A program made the translations under genes and the position numbers. DNA of 64,000 nucleotides, taken from Tieghemostelium lacteum (Eukaryota; Evosea; Eumycetozoa; Dictyosteliales; Raperosteliaceae). The notes beneath the pieces were generated by a model, which had not been told where the DNA came from, did not search any database, and worked only from the letters and a program-made list of their open reading frames with translations. Of this stretch, positions 9,666 to 20,151 are shown in pieces; within the stretch, counting starts at the first letter, position 1, and every line of letters begins with the position of its first letter. Location of the stretch: NCBI GenBank assembly GCA_001606155.1, contig LODT01000004.1, positions 868,001-932,000 of the forward strand. Direction: 5' to 3'.

Positions 9666-10709
9666 ATGAATACAAATAATAATAATCAGCAAAAAACTAC
9701 CACTACATCTTGTTCAAGCACTACCCCAATAAATAGTGATTACAAAACATGGACAGTAGATGAATTATATGAATGGGCAAAAATCAAGAAGATGGCGACA
9801 ATTATGCTGATATTCTTAAACAACAAGATATTAAAGGTATACATTTACCTACTATAAACGAGCAGCAATTAACAGATTTAAACCAACCCCTTAAGTTAAA
9901 GGTTGGCCATGCTAAATCTCTAATATTTGCTATACAACAATTGATAGGAACATCACAACAGCAAGGTAAGTAAACTAAACCCCTATTCATTAATTGAAGG
10001 GTTTAAAGGTGGATACTAATAGTTTACTTTTGATAATTTAGGTAAACTACCATTACACATCCCTACTCCTACTTATATAAATAGAAAAGAGGGTATATTA
10101 TTCAATGACCCATATATTTCTCAGAGAACCCAAAGAATTACAGAAATTGTCATTGGTGTAAAAAACCCATTTAATTAATAACTCAATAGCAAGTGATAAA
10201 ATAACTACTCATTACCTACAATTCCCATCTCCTCTTTACTCTACATGTTATTATATTCAGCGATTCGAATCTGATAAATTTTAAATTCATTTGAGATAAA
10301 ACCACATGAATTTGAAAAATACATTACGGGAGCTATACGATTGTTTAGACCGAAACAATTAAAATCAATATTATCAAGTAAAGATTCAAAATCTCATATA
10401 CTATGGCAACAAGAGTTTTACCATGCAGCATCAAGTGCCAATGGACCCCAGATTTCACCTGAGCCAGGGAAAATGCTTGGAATCGATGGTAAAATTGACT
10501 TTTATGTCAATGATAATTATAATTGGGCTATTGAACTGGTTTCAGAAGGTGATAGGCTGCAATTACATCTTAATAGGTTTATAGAAACCAGAAATTATAT
10601 TCTTCTATACAAATACCAAACACATCTATTGGATCAACTATTTAACAGGTATTTTGATAGGAAAGGATTGGTTTGTTGTAAAATTAAGATTTATTCTCCA
10701 GACGTATAA
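9666..10709 (+). CDS. SAM-domain protein with Crinkler-type (CRN) nuclease domain, interrupted copy
   Basis: Exons are read at 9666..9965, 10042..10157 and 10296..10709. After an Asn/Thr-rich start, a SAM domain is recognisable (KTWTVDELYEW, DIKGIHLPTINEQQLTDLN, LKVGHAKSLIFAIQQLIG). Exon 2 gives LPLHIPTPTYINRKEGI and NDPYISQRTQRITEIVIG. Exon 3 carries WQQEFYHAASS, ISPEPG, GKIDFYVNDNYNWAIELVSE and DRLQLHLNRF, a pattern known from the PD-(D/E)xK-like Crinkler C-terminal domain (acidic residues in GxIDFY and IEL, then the EGDxLxxHxxRF helix). CRN modules are found in oomycete effectors and in free-living protists and fungi, where their role is unclear. The first exon does not stay in one frame through the SAM domain (one apparent break), so this may be an inactive copy or reflect an assembly error. 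The stop lies 26 bp inside the coding end of the opposite MFS gene. Confidence 0.6.
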
Positions 10710-12324
10710 ATTGTTCTCTTTTACCAATCCTAATAGGTTTAATCATAATGGTAGCTAAAAAGAACCAAAAGGTTGCTAAAGAGAATAAAAGAGTGTATCC
10801 CAATACGATATTATTGTTTTTCTTACAACGGTCAATGATAAAACCTGATAGTGCTGGGCCTAGGAGTTGTGGTACTACCATTGTTTGGTGCCATATTCCC
10901 ATATCTTTAGCTGTATTTGAGTTCTCTGGTAAGACATCTAATGCAATTGCATAGTCTACACTCTGATAGGACCCATATCCCACACCAAAAAGACCTGAAA
11001 GAACCATAACTGCAATGACATTAGGTCTGAGAGCTACCAAAATGAAACCAACAGTAACAGTAGCCATTATAGCACTACTTATATAAACCAATAGTTTTCT
11101 ACCATATTTATCTGATAGAGGTCCACCTATAATCGATGACGGTATACTGGTAAGAACAATTATACTTATAAATACTGATGCATAGAATTCCAAAGACTCT
11201 TTCTCAACATGAATTATATCACCAAGATAGAACTGAATAAAAGGTAGTATACTGTATATACCCATTTCCTGAAGGAACCTAGTTATAATCACCCAATAGA
11301 AATCTCTATATTCTGAAGATGGTAGATAAAATGATTTTATAAATCTCTTGAATGTCAATTTGGGTTGATCAGGTGATGCTCTTACAGGTTTCTCTTTGAT
11401 CACAATAAGAGTTGGTAGATTAAATATTCCAAAGATAATAATTAAAAATATATAAACCATCAGATAGGATTTCTTAATCATTAGACATACACCACTACCT
11501 AAGACTCCAAATAAGTTACCTAAAGCATTTCCCAATGCCAGATATCCACTTGCCAGTCCATACTTTGATTTTGGTACCAGGTCTGGCATCAGTGAGGTAT
11601 ATGGTGTACCTCCAAAATTAATTCCAAATTCAATACCCATAATCATTAGCATAAATATATAAATATTAGGACTGAGACTAGTTAGAAATAAAAAGACCAA
11701 ACATACAACTGAACCTGTAACTATATATATTCTTCTTCTACCATATCTAGATGTAGAATGGTCACTTAAAGCACCTGATAAAGGTGATATAACAATTGAA
11801 ACAGCAACTGCTAGAATAGGTATAATACCAACATATTTCTCTTTATTCTCTTGACCTCCCAAATACTGTTTATTATTAATAACCCCTCTATACTACTGAA
11901 ACATTAATAATGTTTACTATAAAATTGTTTTACATACCGCTATTTGTGATGGCCAAACTATAGATATTAAAGCACTCATAACAGCAGCATATGCAAACCA
12001 GTAACTCGATAAAGAGAGATAAAATTTAATACCTTTCCATCCTGGTGGTGCTTCTTTAGGTTCATTTGAACCATTTTCATATTCATCAAAGTCATCGCTA
12101 ATGTTAAAGTTTATATTTTGTATTTTATAAGATAAATCATTTTCATCGTAGTCTTCTAGCGATTCAATCTTTGTCAAATGACTTGTGCTATCTGTTAATT
12201 TTATATTATCGTAACTGTCACTCAATAGTGCTCCAATATCATTATTATTTTCACTTTGTAATTCACCTATAGAGAACACATTATTATCTACATTTGAAAT
12301 TTCATTAACATTCTTGTATTCCAT
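10684..12324 (-). CDS. Major facilitator superfamily transporter
   Basis: Two exons (12324..11938 and 11865..10684) separated by a 72 bp intron (GTATGT, phase 0) give a 522-residue protein. The first about 100 residues are acidic and cytosolic (SLEDYDENDLSYKIQ), then about twelve hydrophobic segments follow. The typical MFS loop 2-3 motif appears as LSGALSDHSTSRYGRRR and its second-half repeat as GGPLSDKYGRKLL, with a central basic loop (KPVRASPDQPKLTFKRF). This is a secondary carrier of the plasma membrane or endosomes. The arrangement recalls sugar:cation symporter-like MFS proteins, but the substrate cannot be read from sequence. The 3' end overlaps the coding end of the neighbouring CRN-domain gene. 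Confidence 0.85.
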
Positions 12325-12584
12325 TGCTGATCTGCAACATATTGGGTATATTTAAATAAAAATATCTAAAAATAATTTTTTAAAATTTAAAAAAAAAAAT
12401 GAAGTTTTCTAGATATTTTGATACCTCAAGTCCTTCAGTTTTATTTATTTACTAATGATAGATTTGATATGACATTTAGCTAAATTCAACAGTTGAATAG
12501 CTAACAATTTTTTTCTAAGGAAAACTTAAAAAAAAAAAAACTAATTTCATTCAGCTTGAAATTTTTTTGAAATGAATTTGTTAC

Positions 12585-13373
12585 ATGGATAAAACAAATG
12601 AAATTATATATTTTAAATCACCACTAAAAGAATCATGTTTATTTTTATCAGATTTACATTCACAAGTGACAGTAGCTGATATTGAAGATAGATTTAAACC
12701 ATTTGGGTTGATACATGTAGTTAATTTAGTTAGTGGAAAAGGATGTGCAATTGTTAGATACTATTCAATAAGATCAGCTAGGGATGCACATCAAAGTCTT
12801 AGAGGTAAAATATTGTTTAATGGTTCAAAAGCTAAATTATCATTTTCAAGCTCTCAAATCACAGATACCAAACCACTTTTATTTCATAAATGTATTGATT
12901 TACTCAACTATTATTGTGAGTTTAATGGGTGGTCTTCAGCAGTTGAGGCGATTAAAGTACAAGATCAAGGTAAGAGAACATTGGAAAATGGTCAGGAAGT
13001 GTACTTTTGTAATACAATTGCACAAGTCAATATTTCATTCAAAAATGGTGGTTTGAAATTCTCTTGTTTAGGACAAGCAGAGTGTGAAGATCCATCTCAA
13101 CCAGATGCAATTAAACAGTCTAAAAAGGTATCCGTTACCAATGCACGTCAAGAGATATTCAGTCGTCTTGCAATCATTCTAATGGATAATCAACCACCTT
13201 TACCCTATCTCTTGGATCCTTCCATCTTACCCACAGAACACGAAACATTTCAACCCTACATTGACGAGGAAGATAACCTCGTTGATGACATTGATAATTA
13301 TGATTTTCTTATAGATTTAGTACCAACTAACAGCAACATTAAAACTAATCAAAAATTATTGCCAAACAAATAA
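12585..13373 (+). CDS. rdm1: RDM1-like protein (RRM plus RAD52 motif)
   Basis: An intronless 262-residue protein. Residues about 15-95 form an RRM-like fold (CLFLSDLHSQVTVADIEDRF, KGCAIVRYYSIRSARDAHQS), and the next block KCIDLLNYYCEFNGWSSAVE matches the RAD52-motif part of vertebrate RDM1 (KCQELANYYFGFNGCSKRI), followed by a strand-rich segment with KFSCLGQAECE and an acidic tail (EEDNLVDDIDNYDFLIDL). RDM1 binds single-stranded DNA and RNA and is linked to recombinational repair and to the response to cisplatin. The order of domains and length (human 284) agree. A short upstream ATG (12572) opens a six-codon frame overlapping the main start. The gene converges on the ABC transporter, 76 bp away. 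Confidence 0.7.
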   Translation: MDKTNEIIYFKSPLKESCLFLSDLHSQVTVADIEDRFKPFGLIHVVNLVSGKGCAIVRYYSIRSARDAHQSLRGKILFNGSKAKLSFSSSQITDTKPLLFHKCIDLLNYYCEFNGWSSAVEAIKVQDQGKRTLENGQEVYFCNTIAQVNISFKNGGLKFSCLGQAECEDPSQPDAIKQSKKVSVTNARQEIFSRLAIILMDNQPPLPYLLDPSILPTEHETFQPYIDEEDNLVDDIDNYDFLIDLVPTNSNIKTNQKLLPNK

Positions 13374-13449
13374 ACCTGGTAAATAACATATGTACATATT
13401 CAAAATTCTCAAATATATTTATTTATATATATATTACACAGTGAAGTCA

Positions 13450-16246
13450 CTATTCTACTTTTAATTTTTCAATATCTTTTTGATCATTTTTGTTTGCATC
13501 TTCAGCAATTTTTAGAAATACTTCTTCAAGGGTTGAAAGATTTACATCAATATCTTGAATATTGAGTATATTTTGATTTACCTCTAGTGTTTCTAAGAAA
13601 TATGGTAATTCTTCAGTTCTCTGTCTAGGAATACTAAAGGTAATCTGTTCAGTACTCTTAAAAAGTACAGTACTTCCAGGTAGCGACTCTGTTACAAAAT
13701 TTATAATTCTATACTGAATACTCTTAATTGCACTAATAGTTGCTGAATTCATATTACTAAAACTTAAATTTGCAACATTTCCACTTGGATTAGTAGTATT
13801 ATTGTTATTGTTGTTATTATTATTTTGGTTTACTAAAGAACTGGTTTTTAAGTAAATTGTTACTTTGTAACCTGTACCAAATTTGTTTTTGAGATGTAGA
13901 TTGTCACCTAGACATCTGAGTTTACCAAGTGCCATAATTCCAATTTTATCAGAAAGGATATCAGCTTCCATCATAGAGTGAGTTGTTAGAACTATTGCCC
14001 TATCTTGTTTGGCTTTTAAGATGATTTCCCAGACTTTACAAATTTGTAAGACATCTAGACCTGTGGTAGGTTCATCAAGGAAAATGATTTTTGGATTACC
14101 AATCATAGAGATGGCAATAGAAAGTCTACGTTTTTCACCACCCGAATAGATATTAACACGTTGATCTGCAATTTCACTCATACCAACTTGTGAGAGTAAA
14201 TCTTCAATTTCCTTTCTAACAATTTCTTTTGGACGATTTTTGAATTCACTGTAGAGTTCCAAGTGTTCTCTACCAGTTAACTGACCCCATAACAAATCAA
14301 ATTGCATACAAACTCCCATAATTTTACGAATCTTTGCCATATCCGTTCGGATACTGTGTCCAAAGATATAGGCATCACCTTCGGTTTGTCCAAAGAGACC
14401 AAATAGCATAGACATTGTAGTGGTTTTTCCAGCTCCATTTGGACCTAAAAGACAAAATAATTGGTTCTTTTGAATGGAAAGACTAAGACCTTTTACAGCA
14501 TAAAAATCTTTTTTGGATTTAAAAAAAGGGTTATTCCAAAACACTTTTACAAGGTTTTTAAGAATTACAGCGGCATTGGGGTCATTGGAAGTCATGTTTT
14601 CAACATCTTGTTCCTCTTTTTGAACATCTTCGTCGTCGACAGATGGAAATTGTTTTTTAATTTCCTTTAGACGAGTGGTTTTATCTTGAATGTGGTTGTT
14701 TGAGACACTTTGGTTACCAGTCCAATATGTAGGGGTTAGGAAGAAATAGAATGGTTTGGCAGTACCGTATTCACCTGGGAAGACATTGTCAATGTACCAA
14801 CCCAAAAGTACAAATACTACAGAATCCAGTACAATCCAACGATAAACAAGGTTTAGAGGGAACGCATTATCATGGTCATTGATTTGACTCCATCTGAGAC
14901 CATTGTAATCTGATGCTTTAGCAAGGTCAGTTAAACCTTTAGCAAAAACAATTGGAGATAATAATGAGAATATAGCTTGGATTGAGTATGGTTTACCTTC
15001 AATATACAACATATTGGGAATGAAAGCTTGTAGTATACTAAATAGAATAAACAAAAAGAAACCTATAAAAGTAGCTGCATGTGATTTTGACAGTAGTGAA
15101 GATAAAAAGAATGCCAAGCACATGATGGAAATTCCAAAGAGTAAAAACAGTACAAAATAAGTCCCAAAATCATTTTTGGTAAAAAACTTAAACTGGAACA
15201 TGGAACCACTAGCAATCAATACCAAGACATCAAGTGTAATAAATACAAAATAGGTTATAAACCAACTTAGATAATATGACATTTCTTTCAACCCCATCAT
15301 TCTCATACCTTCTTTTAACTTCTTTTCTTTTTCATCGACCATATCTTGTAACATTAAAACAAACTGAAACATTAACGAAGCAAAGAAGAAGATACTTCCA
15401 AGATCAGTGACAATGTTATAGAACTTTGTTTTTGGGTGACTGAATATACCACTAGACCACGACAATTGGATGGGTACCATAGAGGATATAGGGTCCAAAG
15501 GTACCATTGACTTTGCTTTTTGGTATGATATAATCTGTCTATCCATTGATATTTGCATAGGTGCAATCACATGTTGAATTGGTGGTAGACATGGTATTTT
15601 CTTATCCCAAAAGGATATGCATGAGCTATTATACTGAATGTCATATTGAAAATTACCGTTATTTTGCATTAATACATCTTCATTGAACACATAGGCTGCC
15701 TGTGTTATATTCTTATTTTCCAAAATAAAGGTATTTAATTGATCTGAACTTTCAAACCCCAAAATATCATTGAAAGTCAATGAATTTTCCACTAAAACAC
15801 CTCTAATTAATTCTACTACTAAACTGGTATTAGGACTATATATAAAAGTGTAACAATAAGATCCAGGTTCTCTATTAGGTGTACATTTTAAAATTGGATT
15901 AATTTCATCATAAATTGAATATTTTCCTTTAAAATTTTAATATAATAGATTAGATTAGTTATAATTCTCAAAAATTAACAAATATCCAAATTTACATACT
16001 ATCTCCAATTAATGGATTAGTTGAATCAGCATCATCTACAACTAATTGAATAAGAAAAAGTCCAAGAATAAAAAAGAAAGGTACAGTCAATTGAATTGCT
16101 GTTGTTATATATTTTCTAAATGACAATTTAAAATTCTTTTTTAATAGGATAACAGTTTGATGATAAGTTGTTTGAAAATAATTTAATTCATCACTTATAT
16201 CTTGAGGCTTATTATTATCATTATTATTATTCTGTATTTCTTCCAT
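13450..16246 (-). CDS. ABCA-family half ABC transporter
   Basis: Exon 1 is 16246..16000 and exon 2 15926..13450, joined in phase 1 over a 73 bp intron, for about 907 residues. The order is one transmembrane domain then one nucleotide-binding domain. The N-terminus has a single membrane segment (TAIQLTVPFFFILGLFLIQ), a lumenal loop of about 200 residues with paired cysteines, and six further membrane segments up to residue ~460. The ATPase domain shows Walker A GPNGAGKTT (~577), signature YSGGEKRRLSIAIS (~677), Walker B IIFLDEPTTGLD (~697) and the switch His in LTTHSMMEADILSD. An Asn run (about 13801..13830) interrupts the C-terminal part, which ends with the ABCA-typical LEEVFLKIAED. ABCA half transporters in Dictyostelium move lipids, many of them in endosomal membranes. 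The individual paralogue number cannot be assigned. Confidence 0.9.
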
Positions 16247-16583
16247 ACTTATTTACATATTAATATTACAAATATTACACTTGGTGTTGAATAAGAGACT
16301 CATCGGCAATATCATCGGTAATTTACAAAAGAATTTATATTTAGAAATAAGTTGACCACACGATAGCACAATCAAGTCCAAAAATGAGAAATCAAAAAAA
16401 AATTGTAAAGAAATAAAAAAAGAAAATTTGTCATCATAATTGTGGGAAAAAGAAAAAAGGGTTGTTGTCTTCATTTGTTTGAAAATATACAACCTTTTGA
16501 GATATTTTTTTATCTATTATTATAATATAATAAAAAAAATTTTATGTTAATTTTATTTGTACATAATGAATGGGATGGATTTA
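16247..16583. other. Intergenic region between ABC transporter and stomatin-like genes
   Basis: About 340 bp upstream of the ABC transporter start and downstream of the stomatin-like stop. It is AT-rich with A-rich runs around 16389..16430 and a TATA-like TATTATAATATAATAA at about 16516..16531. No gene is seen. Confidence 0.4.
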
Positions 16584-17691
16584 CTAATCAGTTTTGAGGA
16601 ATTTGGTGGTTGGTGGTAAAACAGAAGTAACACCAAATAGATTAAGATTTTGAAGTTCAGCAGTTTCTGGATTCAATAGTTTAACAGAGGTACCTGCTAA
16701 ACCAAATATCTCTTTCATACCTTCAAGATATTTCATTGTCAAAATATATTTAGAGGCATCAATAGTCTTTTTAGTGTCAAGGCCTACAGCACGAGCAATC
16801 TCTTTAATATTTCTAACTTCTGCAACTGCTACATTGATGATAGCTTGTGCTTTACCTTTGGCCTTTGATATAATCTCCTGAGCCTCACCCTCAGCTTTCT
16901 TTACCATATAATCTCTCTTTGCCTCTGCATCAATGACTTTAGTCTGTTTGTGATTCTTTGCATTGATGATAATCTCCTTGTTCTTTAGATCTGCATTCTT
17001 CTTCTTTGCCAATACATCAGTGAGTGATAGTGCCTCTACTTTCTGTACTTTGACAAAAATGATTTCTACACCCCATTTCTGAGCTTCATTACCCATGAGA
17101 CCTGTCAATACATTTAGTGATGCAGCTTCTTCAATAATCTGATCAATCTCTAATGAACCTGTAATGTTTCTCAATTGAGCTTGTAATAGTTTAGAAAGAA
17201 TATTTGGTAGATTGTTACATGAATAAATCATCTGTTTTGGATTTACAATCTTGTATGAAATGACTGCATCTAAAAGTAACAATGCATTATCTCTAGTGAT
17301 AATTGATTGTTTTGGAAGATCAATAACTTCATTTTGTGTTGATATTCTAGTTAGATTATATGCTTCTTTTAATTCTTTGTAACCTGTAATTGGATTATCC
17401 AAGTAATATGAATAATAAAATGTCTACACAAGTATTTTGATCTATTAATATAGATTACTTCTTTTAACTGTTTTTAAAGTATTGTAATATTACCTTTGGT
17501 CTATCAACAAATGGTATAATAAAGTGTACACCAGCATGTAGAATATTTCTAAATTTACCAAAACGTTCAATAACCATTACCTCTCTTTCTTTGATGAATT
17601 TGATACCCTTTTTAAAGAGTATTATAGCAAATATAAATACAAAGAACAATGGAATAACAATTGCTGGAATTAAGGTTGATACATTTGCCAT
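16584..17691 (-). CDS. Stomatin-like (SPFH/band 7) membrane protein
   Basis: Exon 1 (17691..17494) encodes an N-terminal membrane segment LIPAIVIPLFFVFIFAIILF, then FIKEREVMVIERFGKFRNIL with HAGVHFIIPFVDRPK, the start of the SPFH fold. A 70 bp phase-0 intron precedes exon 2 (17423..16584), which continues LDNPITGYKELKEAYNLT, STQNEVIDLPKQSIITRDNA, the LLQAQLRNITGSLEIDQII helix and an Ala/Lys/Glu-rich coiled coil (AEAKRDYMVKKAEGEAQEI). Total about 345 residues, the size of paraslipins such as STOML2. Paraslipins organise lipid and protein domains in the inner mitochondrial membrane or other membranes; the clear N-terminal membrane anchor rather than a presequence leaves the location open. The family is certain, the subfamily likely. 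Confidence 0.85.
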
Positions 17692-17962
17692 TTTTTGTTT
17701 ATATTATTCTATCCCGATTTACACAGATAGAATTAACGGAATATATATAAATGTTTAAAAAAATTTTAAATTTAAATGCAATCAATTAAAACAATTATCA
17801 AAAAATTTACAAAAAAATCTAAAAAAAATTTTAATTTTTAAATTTATTTCTTAGGAACATAAGAATAGTGAAAATGATCAATTGAATCAATAACCAGGTT
17901 AAAAAATTTTGTTTTATTTAATTTAATTTTAAAAGTATATGTATATTTTTTTATTTACATGT

Positions 17963-19957
17963 TTAAACTGATACACGACTATTTAATTGCTTTTCTATCC
18001 AATATTGAACAACTTGAGATAAAATATCTAATGGTAGGGATCCATTGCCTAAGATAACTTTATGAAATTCAATTAGATTAAATTTAGAACCTAATTGTTC
18101 TTTGGCATGGTTACGTAAATCTAGTATTCTAACTTGACCGAATTTCTCAGCTAGAACAGTTCCAGGTAGAGTAGCAATAAATCTAATCTCATGATTGGCA
18201 GTTATATTATCATAACCCAATGTATTAATGAGAAAATATTTACATTTGTCTGTATCCCATTTAAGAGATTTATAGTGCATGGAGGGGTCTAATATGAGCT
18301 TACCTGTAGCTCTAAGGTCTACTAGATAGTTTCCAAACAACTCCCACTTGTTTTCATAGAGACCTTGTTCAGCTGCCAATACACTACATGCATAGTGCCC
18401 CCATCCAGCATAGAATGAGTAATTGGAGAAGTTTTTTCTAAATACATCCACACCTTTCAACGTTCTTTGATAACTTTGTTGGAAATGGTGACCTGGAACA
18501 CCTTCACGAAAAGACAAAGCCTTTGCAACCCATTGAAAATGAGTTAGTTCATTGTTAAAGTTTATACACATTAATGGCAACTCAGAGTTATCTAAAGGTG
18601 CTTGATGGTATACAAAATTGGTGTCATATAGAAACTCAGAGCTACCAATTCTGACATTGGACAGATCTTTGAGTTCGGGTAGAAATGTACATATCTTCTT
18701 TCTGGAGAAACTAAGAGACTCATTGGCTTTATTAATTACACATTCTCTTACGGAATTTCCAACGTTATTTAGTTCTGGAGCTGTAATTATCCTTCTAAGA
18801 AACTGTCCAAAGAACTCGTTGTTTGGGTCATATGTGAATTCTGGTTTAGCCAATTCAATAAGCTTACTCTGTATAGATCTAAGTTCTCTAAATGCCAACT
18901 CGTGAATTTCCATTGGATGCACAGTTGTTGAGGTATTATAATATATCAAGAATTTATAGGTTTCATCTCCGTTTGGTAATCTCCAAATACCTACTTCTTT
19001 AGGTGACTTTGGAATTAGTTTATAATGGAATTCCAAGAGTTCTCTAAGTGGTGGAATGAAACAATTGTATACTGCATACTTTGTGTTTTCAATTATTAAC
19101 TCTTTTCTTTTTGATGATATATTTCTACTTTTAATGGTACTTAGATGTTTTTTAACAATTTGGATAATACTTTCGTTTGGGTCTAGTAGATATTGATTAT
19201 GAAGTATAGATTCCAACTGTTTACAGATATCTATCAGACAATCTACTGGGGGAATAATACCTGCTTTGGAACGTGTAGTTATATCCTCTAGAAGACCTTT
19301 GATAAAAGATGGAGTCTGTTCAAGTCTACAAATGTAGTCAGTAATTTCTTTCTCACTATTCAATCTCTGAATGTTCTTTAGAGTATTGAAATAGGCAGTT
19401 ATACATCCTTTGTAGACATTGGAAGGAAACAACAACAGATTATTATACAGAGGAAATTTGTAACAATTGAATTTGTGTCCCATTAGAAATGATTCCAAAG
19501 TCCATTGTGCAGTAGTCATTGATACCCATTTTTGGAAATCATCTTCATTTGCAGTTTTGGTTCTAATGTGTTTTTCAACTTTCACTCTAAAACTCTCCAA
19601 ATACTTTATATTCTTTTTAAAGAAATTGTATTGTTTATGTCTAAATGACGGTGAAACATTATCTAAATGGTTATTGTATCTTAGATAATTTGAAATTCCA
19701 AGTTTCTCTAACACTCTATGATTGGTCATTGAAATGAATTCATTTTGTGTTGATTCTAAAAATATTCTAACTAACAATAAATCAAGTGAATATGGTTTAA
19801 AATAAAGATTTGGTATTAACAATATTCCTATTATAACTTGAAAAATTAAATAAAAATATAAACTATTTTGAAAATCTATAAAAAGATAAAAAATCAATAA
19901 TAGAGATAAACTTGTTAAAAGTACCAAACAATGTTTAAAATTTAATCTTTTCAACAT
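17963..19957 (-). CDS. DUF885-family (putative zinc metallopeptidase-like) membrane protein
   Basis: An intronless 664-residue protein. Two hydrophobic segments at residues ~8-50 (CLVLLTSLSLLLIFYLF and FYLIFQVIIGILLIPNL) anchor it. The rest shows the DUF885 signature: HELAFRELRSIQSKL at ~351, an EGVPGHHFQ motif at ~485 (the E-x-x-x-HH arrangement thought to bind metal) and downstream ATGKLILDPSMHYK and a C-terminal GNGSLPLDILSQVV helix. DUF885 proteins are widespread in bacteria and present in scattered protists, so an ancient transfer is possible; no other sign of recent transfer is visible. Enzymatic activity is inferred from the family only. The membrane anchor suggests ER or plasma membrane with the domain on one face. 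Confidence 0.75.
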   Translation of the reverse strand: MLKRLNFKHCLVLLTSLSLLLIFYLFIDFQNSLYFYLIFQVIIGILLIPNLYFKPYSLDLLLVRIFLESTQNEFISMTNHRVLEKLGISNYLRYNNHLDNVSPSFRHKQYNFFKKNIKYLESFRVKVEKHIRTKTANEDDFQKWVSMTTAQWTLESFLMGHKFNCYKFPLYNNLLLFPSNVYKGCITAYFNTLKNIQRLNSEKEITDYICRLEQTPSFIKGLLEDITTRSKAGIIPPVDCLIDICKQLESILHNQYLLDPNESIIQIVKKHLSTIKSRNISSKRKELIIENTKYAVYNCFIPPLRELLEFHYKLIPKSPKEVGIWRLPNGDETYKFLIYYNTSTTVHPMEIHELAFRELRSIQSKLIELAKPEFTYDPNNEFFGQFLRRIITAPELNNVGNSVRECVINKANESLSFSRKKICTFLPELKDLSNVRIGSSEFLYDTNFVYHQAPLDNSELPLMCINFNNELTHFQWVAKALSFREGVPGHHFQQSYQRTLKGVDVFRKNFSNYSFYAGWGHYACSVLAAEQGLYENKWELFGNYLVDLRATGKLILDPSMHYKSLKWDTDKCKYFLINTLGYDNITANHEIRFIATLPGTVLAEKFGQVRILDLRNHAKEQLGSKFNLIEFHKVILGNGSLPLDILSQVVQYWIEKQLNSRVSV

Positions 19958-20151
19958 TTGATAAATATGTATAGTGTTAGTTTTTTTTAATTAGTCATTT
20001 AAACTCATTTCAAGTTAAGTTATCCAACAAAATCAATTCTAAAAAAAAACTTAAAAATTACCTGTTTTGGTATTTTTAAAAAGCTATTTATCGAAATTTC
20101 AAATAGATTTGTTTTTTCAGGAGTTGATATTAAATTGATTTTCAAAATAAT

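Noticed and set aside
16253-16492. 79-codon frame upstream of the ABC transporter
   Set aside because: Phe/Ser/Lys composition typical of AT-rich noncoding DNA, and no ATG context or conserved motif.
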